DNA from: Hyphomicrobiaceae bacterium
GTDB lineage: Bacteria; Pseudomonadota; Alphaproteobacteria; Rhizobiales; Hyphomicrobiaceae
Assembly (NCBI GenBank): GCA_021775715.1
Contig: JAJFHI010000403.1
Location: forward strand, 1-8,547
Reading direction: 5' to 3'
Length of the DNA: 8,547 bases
Below, in pieces: positions 1 to 6,955 of this stretch. A model generated the notes under the pieces. The model made no database searches. It worked only from the letters and a program-made list of their open reading frames with translations, and was not told the DNA's origin. The number at the start of each line of letters is the position of its first letter. The first letter of the stretch is position 1. The position numbers and the translations under genes are program-made.

Positions 1-312
1 GTGCACGTCGACGGTGTTGCAACACGCTCCTGCCTTATGACGGTTGGGGAGGTTGCAGGAAAGTCCGTGACAACGATCGAGGGACTTTCAAACGATGGCA
101 ACCATCCTGTTCAGGTCGCTTGGCGAGATGAGAACGTTCCGCAATGTGGGTTTTGTCAAGCCGGGCAAATTATGCAGGCGGCAAGTCTGTTGAAGGAAAA
201 ACCCAACCTGACTGATCAAGAAATTCTAGACGGAATGTCTGGAAACATTTGTCGTTGTGGTTGCTATCAACGAATTACCGCGGCTGTTCGTCGTGCTGCT
301 ACCGGGAGTTAA
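1..312 (+). CDS. [2Fe-2S] small subunit of an IorA-like molybdenum hydroxylase (5' truncated by window edge)
   Basis: This is the C-terminal 103 residues of the iron-sulfur subunit that passes electrons from the molybdenum site of the partner subunit to an external acceptor. The first codon, GTG, is an internal valine: the visible chain opens at VHVDG, just after where the family's plant-type [2Fe-2S] motif ends, so that first cluster lies off the window. The second, helical [2Fe-2S] domain is complete, with ligands C49 and C52 (PQCGFCQ) and C84 and C86 (GNICRCG). The TTIEGLS and HPVQ stretches are typical of isoquinoline 1-oxidoreductase alpha subunits. An extra cysteine, C88, follows the CRC motif where relatives I recall usually have threonine. 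The TAA stop lies four bases before the large-subunit ATG, which implies co-transcription and a heterodimer. The family is clear; the substrate cannot be read from sequence. Confidence 0.93.
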   Translation: MHVDGVATRSCLMTVGEVAGKSVTTIEGLSNDGNHPVQVAWRDENVPQCGFCQAGQIMQAASLLKEKPNLTDQEILDGMSGNICRCGCYQRITAAVRRAATGS

Positions 313-316
313 TCGC

Positions 317-2653
317 ATGTTGCATCATTTGGACAAAGCTATTGGAAATGCCTCGGCCGCAGATAATTCAAGCACTGAGGTTTCAAACGTAATTCTAGAG
401 AAACTTTCACGCCGCGGCTTCATGCAAGGAACGAGCGCTGCATTTGCTCTCGGGGCTTTCACTGCTCCAGCTGAAGCATTTATTCGCTATCCGACCGGTG
501 GCGAAACGATGGCTCAGGGTCTGAAGTATGATCCACTAATTTTCGTTCAGTTAGGTACCGATGGGATCGTTACCATTATCGCGCATCGTTCCGAGATGGG
601 AACCGGTGCGAGGACGTCCTTGCCAATGGTGCTCGCTGATGAAATGGGTGCCGATTGGAAGCAGGTGAAGCTCGTACAGGCCGAGGGCGATGAGCACAAG
701 TATGGAAACCAGGACACGGATGGGTCTCGCTCGATGCGACACCACATTCAAAGTATGCGCCAAATGGGTGCATCGGTCCGTCATATGTTGGTCGCCGCAG
801 CAGCAAAGCAGTGGGGTGTTGACCCATCCAAGGTGAAGGTCGGTGTCCACACGGTCTCAAGTGGAAATAAAAAGGCCAGTTTTGGTGAGTTAGCCAAGAC
901 TGCAATGACCCAGACCGTTCCTAAGTTTGAAGATCTAACCTTCAAGAAAGAATCTGAGTTTCGTTATATCGGCAAAGGCAATGTCGGCATTTATGATTTG
1001 CATGACATTACAACCGGTAAAGCTGTTTACGGTGCTGATGTTGTCATTCCAGGTATGAAGTATGCCGCGATTGCACGTCCTGCAGTGGTTGGCGCTTCGC
1101 CAAAGAAATATGATGATAGTGCTGCTCGCGCTGTGGCAGGCGTTGAATCCGTTTGGGGACTGCCGATATCGATTATGCCGGCCAAGTTTGCACCGCTGGG
1201 TGGTATCGCTGTCATTGCATCGAACACGGACGCTGCGATTAAAGGACGAGACGCCCTCAAAATCGAATGGGGTGACAGTCCGCATTCCAAGTATGACAGC
1301 GAAGCTTTCAAAGCTGAGATGTACAAGACTGCCAAAGAGCCTGGTAAAGTTCTCCGTAGCGAGGGAGATTACGAAAAGGCCGCAAAAGCTGCCGACAAAG
1401 TGTTCTCGCGCTCGTACTACCAAGCGCATATGGCTCATGCCTCAATGGAGCCACCCGTCGCAGTTGCCAATGTCAAAGATGGCAAGGCTGAGATTTGGGC
1501 ACCAGTTCAGTCTCCGTATGGCGCGCGCCAGGACATTGCCAAGGCGCTCAACATGGATGAAGCCAATGTCCGTGTGAATGTAACGCTTTTGGGTGGTGCC
1601 TTTGGGCGCAAGTCAAAATGTGACTTTGCAATTGAAGCGGCGCTCCTCAGCCAAAAGATTGGTGCACCGGTCAAAGTTCAATGGACAAGAGAGGATGACG
1701 TTCGCCACTCATTCTATCACACAACGTCTGTGGAACGGATAGAAGTCGCGTTGGACAAAAAGGGCGCTGTTACCGGTTGGCGTCATAACTCTGTTGCACC
1801 GTCAATCTTGTCGACTTTCGCGCCAGACAGCGGACACCAATTCTTCATCGAGTCTGGTATGGGACATGTCGACATCCCCGTGGAAGCTCCCAACATGATT
1901 GTCGAGAACGGGAAGGCATTGGCGCATACTCGTATAGGCTGGTTCCGGTCCGTTTCGAATATACCTCGCGCTTTCGCAGCACAGTCATTCATGGCAGAGC
2001 TGGCACATGAACTCGGGCGAGATGAAAAAGAAGTTATGCTGGAGTTGATCGGATCCGATCGCACGCTCAAACCAACGGCTCAGGGCTTTCCGAAGGACTT
2101 TTGGGACTACGGCGAAGTCTACAAAGAATACCCCATTGATACGGGTCGATTGAAAAATGTGTTGAACCTCGCTGCTGATAAAGCAGGTTGGGGTAAGAAA
2201 CTTCCGGCCGGTCAAGGAATGGGTTTAGCGGCTCATCGTTCGTTTGTTACCTATACCGCTGCTGCAGCTCGCGTCGAGATCGTCAAGGGTCAAATCCGCG
2301 TTCCGGAGATCCACGTCGCCATTGACTGTGGATTTGCAGCAAACCCTGAACGTATTCGTTCTCAGATTGAGGGTGCATGCGTGCAGGGTATGACGCTGGC
2401 TATGCACAGTGGAATATCCTTCAAGGACGGTGCAGTGGTCGAATCCAACTTCCACGATTACAAAGTGGTGCGGGCGGATAACTATCCTGAAAAAGTCCAC
2501 GTCCATATTGTTGAGCATCCGTTTTCGGTTCACGCTGCCGGTGCAGGCGAACCTGGTTTGCCTCCAATCGCTCCAGCTATTGCAAACGCTATATTCAATG
2601 CGACGGGTAAGCGATTGCGTGAAATGCCCTTCGGAGACACGATCGATACCTAA
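317..2653 (+). CDS. Molybdopterin-binding large subunit, IorB-like (xanthine oxidase family), Tat-exported
   Basis: This is the catalytic subunit (778 residues) of a molybdenum hydroxylase related to isoquinoline 1-oxidoreductase beta subunit and periplasmic aldehyde dehydrogenases; it would bind molybdopterin cytosine dinucleotide and hydroxylate an N-heterocycle or oxidise an aldehyde. A twin-arginine signal is visible: SRRGFMQG with R32-R33, then a small-residue hydrophobic stretch ending near APAEA (about residue 54), so the complex probably acts in the periplasm and hands electrons to a cytochrome or quinone. Family motifs include HRSEMGTG, GNQDTDGSRS, the cofactor-loop GGAFGRKS (G426-S433), and GAGEPG, whose E745 matches the conserved catalytic glutamate. 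The ATG at 317 is chosen because GGGAG (304-308) sits eight bases before it; the open frame running back to 257 overlaps the small-subunit gene. The Tat motif follows an unusually long N-region of about 30 residues. Length is normal for the family. The substrate is unknown. Confidence 0.93.
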   Translation: MLHHLDKAIGNASAADNSSTEVSNVILEKLSRRGFMQGTSAAFALGAFTAPAEAFIRYPTGGETMAQGLKYDPLIFVQLGTDGIVTIIAHRSEMGTGARTSLPMVLADEMGADWKQVKLVQAEGDEHKYGNQDTDGSRSMRHHIQSMRQMGASVRHMLVAAAAKQWGVDPSKVKVGVHTVSSGNKKASFGELAKTAMTQTVPKFEDLTFKKESEFRYIGKGNVGIYDLHDITTGKAVYGADVVIPGMKYAAIARPAVVGASPKKYDDSAARAVAGVESVWGLPISIMPAKFAPLGGIAVIASNTDAAIKGRDALKIEWGDSPHSKYDSEAFKAEMYKTAKEPGKVLRSEGDYEKAAKAADKVFSRSYYQAHMAHASMEPPVAVANVKDGKAEIWAPVQSPYGARQDIAKALNMDEANVRVNVTLLGGAFGRKSKCDFAIEAALLSQKIGAPVKVQWTREDDVRHSFYHTTSVERIEVALDKKGAVTGWRHNSVAPSILSTFAPDSGHQFFIESGMGHVDIPVEAPNMIVENGKALAHTRIGWFRSVSNIPRAFAAQSFMAELAHELGRDEKEVMLELIGSDRTLKPTAQGFPKDFWDYGEVYKEYPIDTGRLKNVLNLAADKAGWGKKLPAGQGMGLAAHRSFVTYTAAAARVEIVKGQIRVPEIHVAIDCGFAANPERIRSQIEGACVQGMTLAMHSGISFKDGAVVESNFHDYKVVRADNYPEKVHVHIVEHPFSVHAAGAGEPGLPPIAPAIANAIFNATGKRLREMPFGDTIDT

Positions 2654-2734
2654 TCGGAATGTCGGCGTCAGGTCTTAATCACTGCTCTGACGGAATAGTC
2701 TTTGAAGTTTTCAGAAATCCTCCCAGGACTGGCT

Positions 2735-2792
2735 GAGGGCGGGAGTAGCAGGTGAAGATCACTGGAAGGATTTCCACCTGCCTTCTGCCCTC
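2735..2792 (+). terminator. Imperfect stem-loop downstream of the hydroxylase operon, possible transcript end
   Basis: GAGGGC (2735-2740) pairs with GCCCTC (2787-2792), and GCAGGTG (2748-2754) pairs with CACCTGC (2775-2781). An internal loop separates the two stems, and further partial pairing is possible inside. It lies about 80 bases after the large-subunit stop, where a terminator is expected. No uninterrupted T run follows (AAGATTTGATGG), so it is not a textbook intrinsic terminator. It could equally be a 3'-end protecting hairpin or part of a small RNA. Confidence 0.3.
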
Positions 2793-2912
2793 AAGATTTG
2801 ATGGAGTGCGGCCCAATTCTCTGAATTTCTAAAAGCGCCACGGCTTCAGCGGTGTGCCCGCGGACACACTTGCGAACGCCACCATTCTATGATTTCTAGT
2901 GGAGTCGAATCA

Positions 2913-2931
2913 TGGTTGATTAGTTCAACCA
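2913..2931. promoter_or_regulatory. Perfect 7-5-7 inverted repeat, candidate operator
   Basis: TGGTTGA (2913-2919) and TCAACCA (2925-2931) are exact reverse complements separated by TTAGT. A 19-base dyad of this shape is typical of a dimeric helix-turn-helix operator. It lies about 270 bases before the GntR start codon, which is rather far for simple autoregulation unless the promoter is also distant. The sequence does not match the TTGGT-N3-ACCAA consensus known for LldR/PdhR. The palindrome is seen; its function is inferred. Confidence 0.3.
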
Positions 2932-3201
2932 GTGAGTGTTGCGGGTTCTGTTTGGTTTGCGGCAATTCATTCGTTTTGAAGCGTGAATATCTGAGAGACA
3001 GACTGCGGATTGGGCCAGAACGAGCAATGTTGCGACATGCAACGAATGTTCGGGGCTCACGTCGTCATTCAATCTTTTATTTGTACGGTCTTTGGAACCG
3101 CAGGTTAATTTTCAGCAGTCGTGGGTGATTTTCCGTTGTTGGATGTTGGTTGGTTTGCCGATAGTCATACGGACACCAGTTTGGAAGATTGAAGTGGCGT
3201 C

Positions 3202-4023
3202 GTGCAAAAGAAGTCAAAATTAAAGATCGTTGAGATATCTGACCAAAACGCGAAAGCTGTGTTTGACCCGATCAATCATGGCTCCGTTGTTGATGACGTC
3301 GTTGATCAGGTAGAAACGATGATCGTTTCGGGCATCCTGAAGGAAGGTCGCAAGCTGCCTCCCGAACGTGAAATGGCTGATGTTCTACAAGTTTCTCGAC
3401 CAAAATTGCGTGAGGCACTTAAGCGTCTCGAAGCGAATGACCTAATTGTTGTTCGGCACGGAGGTGGGACATTCGTTGGGCCATTGGTCGGAAAGGCGAT
3501 GTCTCCTGCTCTGACCAATCTATATGCCCGTCATCAAGGAGCCTTTTTCGACTATCTTGAATATCGCCGCGAGCAGGAAGGATTTGCTGCGAGTCTTGCC
3601 GCCGAGCGGGCGACGGATATTGATTGTGAGATTATCGCAGATATATTGGTCGAAATGGATCGTGCGCATGAGGCGGATGATCGGAAAGCGGCACAGAAAG
3701 CTGATATCAACTTTCACACTGCGATTGTCGATTCCAGTCACAACACGACATTGATCCATATGATGGCATCAATCTACGACCTGACGCAGAAGGCGATATT
3801 TTATAATCGCGTTTATTTGCACTCGACTGAGAATTCTGCCGAAATGCTATTGAAGCAACATCACAGAATTGCGCAGGCAATTTTCGACCGTAGTCCTAAA
3901 GAAGCAAAAAAAGCCGCATATGATCACTTGGATTACGTCGAAAGTTCATTCCGTCGCGGATTAGAAATTCAAAAGCGAAAGAAGACGTCGTCCAAAATGC
4001 GGGTTATGAGCAAAGGCGCATAG
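3202..4023 (+). CDS. GntR-family transcriptional regulator, FadR subfamily (FCD ligand domain), probable lactate/pyruvate-responsive regulator of lutABC
   Basis: This is a DNA-binding regulator of 273 residues. The N-terminal winged helix-turn-helix (about 28-93) shows LPPEREMADVLQVSRPKLREAL across L52-L73, with recognition-helix residues around S65-R75 and the wing GGGTFVG (87-93). The C-terminal all-helical FCD domain (about 115-245) carries likely metal/ligand residues D168 and H172 (DINFH), H221 and H242. A basic tail rich in Lys/Arg (about 251-270) follows. The GTG start is chosen because an in-frame TGA lies at 3190-3192 and no other start codon precedes the DNA-binding domain; the ribosome binding site is weak (GAAG at 3191-3194, or GGAAG at 3183-3187). 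It converges on lutC with only 30 bases between stops. FadR-type regulators (LldR, LutR) commonly control lactate genes, so repression of lutABC relieved by lactate or pyruvate is likely but inferred from position. Confidence 0.9.
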   Translation: MQKKSKLKIVEISDQNAKAVFDPINHGSVVDDVVDQVETMIVSGILKEGRKLPPEREMADVLQVSRPKLREALKRLEANDLIVVRHGGGTFVGPLVGKAMSPALTNLYARHQGAFFDYLEYRREQEGFAASLAAERATDIDCEIIADILVEMDRAHEADDRKAAQKADINFHTAIVDSSHNTTLIHMMASIYDLTQKAIFYNRVYLHSTENSAEMLLKQHHRIAQAIFDRSPKEAKKAAYDHLDYVESSFRRGLEIQKRKKTSSKMRVMSKGA

Positions 4024-4053
4024 CAGCGATCTACCCCGCGCATTGAACACGGA

Positions 4054-4719
4054 TTACGTGGCGTCTTTTGTGTCCAAATCGTCAACCAAAAACAGATGAA
4101 CCGCTAGCGCGCCATGAGCGCCTAACTCCAGCGACTGCTCTATGTCAGCAGTACGCGATGGTCCGGTTATAAGATTGACGGTCCGTGGTGTGTGGCCAGA
4201 CGCTCTCCAGCGGCTCCACATCCCTTCAAACCCAGCTTCGATTTCCGAAGATTTCAAAGCGACAAAATGCGTTTCACCTAGAAAATTAAGTGTCACCGGA
4301 TTTTTCGCTCCAGACAGTAGCATCAGCGTTCCAGTTTCTGAGCTCGCGCAAAAAGCGCGCGTTAATGTTGCTGGCTCGACAAGGCGGCCTGGTCCAACGC
4401 TGACGTCCATATTCGACCAATCAAGTGTGGAAAAATCTGGTTCTGGCCCCATTCGCACGCTTTGGCCAATATTTCTTTCACGCAGCTGCTGGGACAACAT
4501 CGCTGGGAGTTCGTCGAAACTTTTGAGCTTTGAATAGGTTCCATGCATCTGTTCGAAATTGTTCAAAAACTGAGTTGTGCGTTCAGAGCCATTACGACGT
4601 GCGATGGCCGGAATAGGGGCATGGGTTGTCTTTATCCAATCAGATTTGGTCACATCACGCGCAGCTGAACCTCCCAAACCATGTCTGACGTTTTGTAGAA
4701 TTCGATCACGCGCACTCAT
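4054..4719 (-). CDS. lutC: Lactate utilization protein LutC (LldG/YkgG family, LUD domain)
   Basis: This is the third subunit of the LutABC L-lactate oxidation complex (221 residues, cytoplasmic), needed for growth on L-lactate in characterised systems; its own biochemical role is less clear than those of the iron-sulfur subunits. The LUD-domain signature is seen: SSETGTLML (about 126-134), NPVTLNFLGETHFVAL (about 140-155), and GPSRTADIEQ (186-195) followed by LGAHG. Relatives I recall often have proline where this protein has A204 after GAHG. The start at 4719 (MSARDRIL) is preferred over an in-frame ATG at 4743, because AGGAAA (4730-4725) lies five bases upstream and MSARDRI is the usual family N-terminus. 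It begins two bases after the lutB stop, so translation is probably coupled. It is the last gene of the operon and is convergent with the regulator, with no clear terminator between. Confidence 0.95.
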   Translation of the reverse strand: MSARDRILQNVRHGLGGSAARDVTKSDWIKTTHAPIPAIARRNGSERTTQFLNNFEQMHGTYSKLKSFDELPAMLSQQLRERNIGQSVRMGPEPDFSTLDWSNMDVSVGPGRLVEPATLTRAFCASSETGTLMLLSGAKNPVTLNFLGETHFVALKSSEIEAGFEGMWSRWRASGHTPRTVNLITGPSRTADIEQSLELGAHGALAVHLFLVDDLDTKDAT

Positions 4720-4721
4720 GT

Positions 4722-6143
4722 CTATTTCCTGTTCTTCGCCCATTGGCTCTGGAATGTCGTGGCTTCCGGGGCCGGCATGTCACGATAGCGCGTCCATGCG
4801 CTTGCAAATGGCAAATAGGAAAATCGACCCTTGCCTCTCGCGCTCATATGCATGACCCGGTTCGCCCAGCGAGTACAGAAATGATAGAGCTTGGGACGCT
4901 CTGCGAAAAACGCCCAGAAACGCAAGCCATAGCGCATAGCGGCTGGCGTTAAATGCTGCTCGAATTCGCGTTCGCGCCAGTGACGCATCATCTTTGGAAG
5001 TGGGATACGCATCGGACAAACAGCTTCGCAACGACCGCAAAATGTTGAAGCATTTGGGAGGTGCTTGTTGTCTTCCACTCCGCTCAGAGCTGGCGTCAAT
5101 ACTGCCCCGATCGGACCGGGATAAACCGAACCGTAGGCGTGTCCACCGACTGCCTGATATACGGGACAGTGGTTCATGCATGCCCCACATCGGATACAGC
5201 GCAGTACGTCTTGAAAATCACTGCCGAGCATCTTTGAACGACCGTTGTCGATCAGAACTACATGATACTCTTCAGGGCCGTCAGGGTCGCTGGCACGTCG
5301 TGGCCCGCTTGAGAATGTCGTGTATGCGGTGATGGGCTGTCCCGTTGCTGAGCGGGCCAGCAGCCGTAAAACCGTCGATGCGTCGTCGAGTGTTGGCACG
5401 ACTTTTTCTAAGCTTGCGATGACGATGTGAACGCGCGCCAAGGATTGCGTGAGGTCACCATTGCCTTCATTTGTGACGATCACCGACTGACCGGTCTCGG
5501 CGATCAACATATTTGCTCCGGTTATTCCAACGTCAGCGAGAAAGTATTTTTCCCGCAGTACGTGGCGCGCTTCTCGCACAAGACTTGAACTGTCTACAAA
5601 GGAGCGGTCGGGGTCGAGGTGGGAATGTGCGATACGAAAATCTTGTTCGATTTGTTTTTTGTTAACATGCACCGCGGGTGCAATAATGTGGCTGGGCGTT
5701 TCATTACGCAACTGGATGATGTATTCGCCGAGGTCGGTCTCAACAACCTCGTAACCGTTTTCTTCCAAAGCCTTGTTTAGCTCAATTTCTTCCGCCACCA
5801 TCGATTTGCCCTTACTGACAATCTTGGCATTGGTGTCAGCGCAAATATCAAGCACAATTTGTTGGGCGTCTTTTGCGTTTTCTGCCCAATGAACATGTCC
5901 ACCTGCATTTTTTGCCGCTTGCTCGAACTCTTCCAGGTAAAGGTCGAGATGTTGAAGGGTATGATTTTTCATATAGCGAGCGGCGTCGCGTAGGGAATCG
6001 AATTCAGGAAGATTAGCGCGCGCTGTTGCGCGGCTGTCGACGAATCCACCACTGACTTGGCGGAGTGTGCCTTGTAAGGTTTCGTTCTTTAACGCCTGGT
6101 CGACATTTTTGGGGAAGTTTTTGGCAGCCGGATGTTGGATCAT
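4722..6143 (-). CDS. lutB: Lactate utilization iron-sulfur protein LutB (LldF/YkgF family)
   Basis: This is the electron-transfer subunit of the LutABC complex that oxidises L-lactate to pyruvate (473 residues, normal length). The N-terminal LUD-like domain (about 60-300) contains KGKSMVAEEI, the HIIAPAVHVNK region and the GITGANMLIAETG stretch. A ferredoxin-like region carries two [4Fe-4S] motifs: C316-x2-C319-x2-C322-x3-C326-P (CIRCGACMNHCP) and C369-x2-C372-x3-C376-P (CGRCEAVCP). The C-terminal part (about 390-460) is the usual LutB tail. The ATG overlaps the lutA stop by four bases (ATGA, 6140-6143), and GGAG at 6154-6151 provides a ribosome binding site seven bases upstream, so the two are translationally coupled. 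All cluster cysteines are present and I see no frameshift. Confidence 0.97.
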   Translation of the reverse strand: MIQHPAAKNFPKNVDQALKNETLQGTLRQVSGGFVDSRATARANLPEFDSLRDAARYMKNHTLQHLDLYLEEFEQAAKNAGGHVHWAENAKDAQQIVLDICADTNAKIVSKGKSMVAEEIELNKALEENGYEVVETDLGEYIIQLRNETPSHIIAPAVHVNKKQIEQDFRIAHSHLDPDRSFVDSSSLVREARHVLREKYFLADVGITGANMLIAETGQSVIVTNEGNGDLTQSLARVHIVIASLEKVVPTLDDASTVLRLLARSATGQPITAYTTFSSGPRRASDPDGPEEYHVVLIDNGRSKMLGSDFQDVLRCIRCGACMNHCPVYQAVGGHAYGSVYPGPIGAVLTPALSGVEDNKHLPNASTFCGRCEAVCPMRIPLPKMMRHWREREFEQHLTPAAMRYGLRFWAFFAERPKLYHFCTRWANRVMHMSARGKGRFSYLPFASAWTRYRDMPAPEATTFQSQWAKNRK

Positions 6144-6922
6144 TTTTGATCTCCAATCCCTGGAGCTTCAGTCAAACCTGCCAAGACCTCCGCCACGTGT
6201 CTGACTTCGACATTCTTTCCTTCGCGTGCAAGTTTTCCTTTTATATTCATCAAACAGCCTAAGTCACCCGCCACGAGCAATGGCGCGTGCGTGGTTTCGA
6301 CATTGCGGGATTTGTTGCCGACCATAACATTCGAAATATCTGAATATTTTACACAGAATGTGCCGCCGAATCCGCAGCAGACTTCTGCATCTTTCATTTC
6401 TAGCAAACGCAGACCGTCAACACTTTCCAGCAATTGACGCGGTTGGTCCTTGATACCGAGGCTGCGCAATCCAGAACAACTATCGTGATAGGTGGCGTCA
6501 CCGGGAAATTCCGCTTTAACGCGTGTTACATTCAGAACATCGGTGAGAAAAGAAACCAATTCATAAGTTTTTGTGGACAATGCAACAGCACGTGCGGACC
6601 AATCCGCATCGTCAGCAAACATCTCTGGATAATCTTTTTTGAGCGTCGCTGCACATGAGCCCGAGGGCGCAACGACATAGTCGTATGTCTCAAAGGTTTC
6701 GATAATTTTGCGTGCGAGGGATTGAGCAGCGGAACGATCACCCGAATTCCATGCCGGCTGACCACAACATGTTTGTGCCGCCGGTACGTCAACAGTGCAG
6801 CCGGCATCCTGCAAAAGCTTTACAGCCGCCCAGCCGATAGATGGGCGGAAAAAATCCACTAGGCAAGTTACAAACAGACCGACATTTTTGGTGTCCTGTT
6901 GATCTTTCTCAGTTTCCGGCAC
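6140..6922 (-). CDS. lutA: Lactate utilization protein LutA (LldE/YkgE family, two CCG domains)
   Basis: This is the first subunit of the LutABC L-lactate oxidation complex, a cysteine-rich protein related to heterodisulfide reductase subunit B and glycolate oxidase GlcF (260 residues). Two CCG motifs are complete: C20 with C52-C53-G (TCCGQP), and C149 with C182-C183-G (VCCGFGG). HDSC, LGIKDQPR and GDLGC are also typical. I place the start at GTG 6922 because AGGAA (6933-6929) is six bases upstream. An in-frame TTG at 6928 abuts the ribosome binding site and is less likely. An ATG further upstream is out of frame and stops after three codons. Non-ATG initiation may lower its translation. It opens the lutABC operon, 166 bases downstream of pyc on the same strand, with its own likely promoter. 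Two cysteines near the second motif (TFCVKYS and DSCSG contexts) differ slightly from the relatives I recall. Confidence 0.95.
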   Translation of the reverse strand: MPETEKDQQDTKNVGLFVTCLVDFFRPSIGWAAVKLLQDAGCTVDVPAAQTCCGQPAWNSGDRSAAQSLARKIIETFETYDYVVAPSGSCAATLKKDYPEMFADDADWSARAVALSTKTYELVSFLTDVLNVTRVKAEFPGDATYHDSCSGLRSLGIKDQPRQLLESVDGLRLLEMKDAEVCCGFGGTFCVKYSDISNVMVGNKSRNVETTHAPLLVAGDLGCLMNIKGKLAREGKNVEVRHVAEVLAGLTEAPGIGDQK

Positions 6923-6924
6923 GG

Positions 6925-6938
6925 CCAATTCCTATTGG
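6925..6938 (-). promoter_or_regulatory. Small hairpin presenting the lutA ribosome binding site
   Basis: Read on the - strand, CCAAT (6938-6934) and ATTGG (6929-6925) are perfect complements around the tetranucleotide AGGA, which is the core of the lutA Shine-Dalgarno sequence. The GTG start follows two bases after the stem. The stem is only five pairs and A/T-containing, so it would be weak in RNA. It might instead be part of a DNA operator, since CCAAT/ATTGG overlaps the ACCAA half-site at 6939-6935. The pairing is seen; any control role is speculative. Confidence 0.3.
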
Positions 6939-6955
6939 TTCATAATCTTTACCAA
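6935..6955 (-). promoter_or_regulatory. Candidate repressor operator of lutABC (TTGGT-N11-ACCAA)
   Basis: On the - strand, TTGGT (6955-6951) and ACCAA (6939-6935) form a perfect inverted repeat 21 bases long. The half-sites equal those of the LldR/PdhR class of FadR-type operators (TTGGT-N3-ACCAA), but the spacer is 11 rather than 3 bases, about one extra helical turn minus a few bases. It overlaps the proposed -10 box and start of transcription of lutABC and ends just before the ribosome binding site, where a repressor would block transcription. The likely ligand protein is the GntR regulator encoded at 3202-4023. The dyad is seen; the assignment is inferred. Confidence 0.45.

Larger units (their letters stand above)
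2654..3201. other. 548-base intergenic region with several inverted repeats and no convincing gene
   Basis: No open frame here resembles a protein I recognise. A 79-codon frame at 2889-3128 lacks a ribosome binding site and looks random. What can be seen is inverted repeats: CGTCAG/CTGACG at 2666-2671 and 2687-2692, just after the large-subunit stop; a larger stem-loop at 2735-2792; AATTC-TCT-GAATT at 2815-2827; GTGTG/CACAC at 2852-2869 around CCGCGG; a 7-5-7 repeat at 2913-2931; GTTGC-GACAT-GCAAC at 3029-3043; and a loose TTGGT...ACCAG pair at 3150-3179. The region must hold the end of the hydroxylase transcript and the promoter of the downstream regulator. I find no strong -35/-10 pair. A small RNA cannot be excluded. 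Confidence 0.6.

Noticed and set aside
257..316. Extension of the large-subunit gene upstream to an ATG at 257
   Set aside because: It would overlap the small-subunit gene by 56 bases, has no good ribosome site, and would push the Tat motif past residue 50; ATG 317 has GGGAG at correct spacing.
935..1577. Long open frames on both strands inside the large-subunit gene
   Set aside because: They are shadows of the coding frame that carries the Tat signal and all family motifs; no independent start signals or recognisable products.
2889..3128. 79-codon + strand open frame in the intergenic region
   Set aside because: No ribosome binding site before the ATG, random-looking composition, no recognisable motif; it also spans unrelated inverted repeats.
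3150..3179. TTGGT ... ACCAG pair just before the GntR start as an autoregulatory operator
   Set aside because: The second half-site is imperfect and the 20-base spacer does not match the lut dyad; too weak to list as its own feature.
4142..4537. 131-codon + strand frame opposite lutC
   Set aside because: Antisense shadow of a well-supported LUD-domain gene.
4720..4743. Alternative lutC start at 4743
   Set aside because: It overlaps the end of lutB and adds eight residues before the family-typical MSARDRI; the start at 4719 has a better-placed AGGAAA.
6923..6928. Alternative TTG start for lutA at 6928
   Set aside because: TTG directly abuts the AGGAA ribosome site with no spacing; GTG 6922 is correctly spaced.
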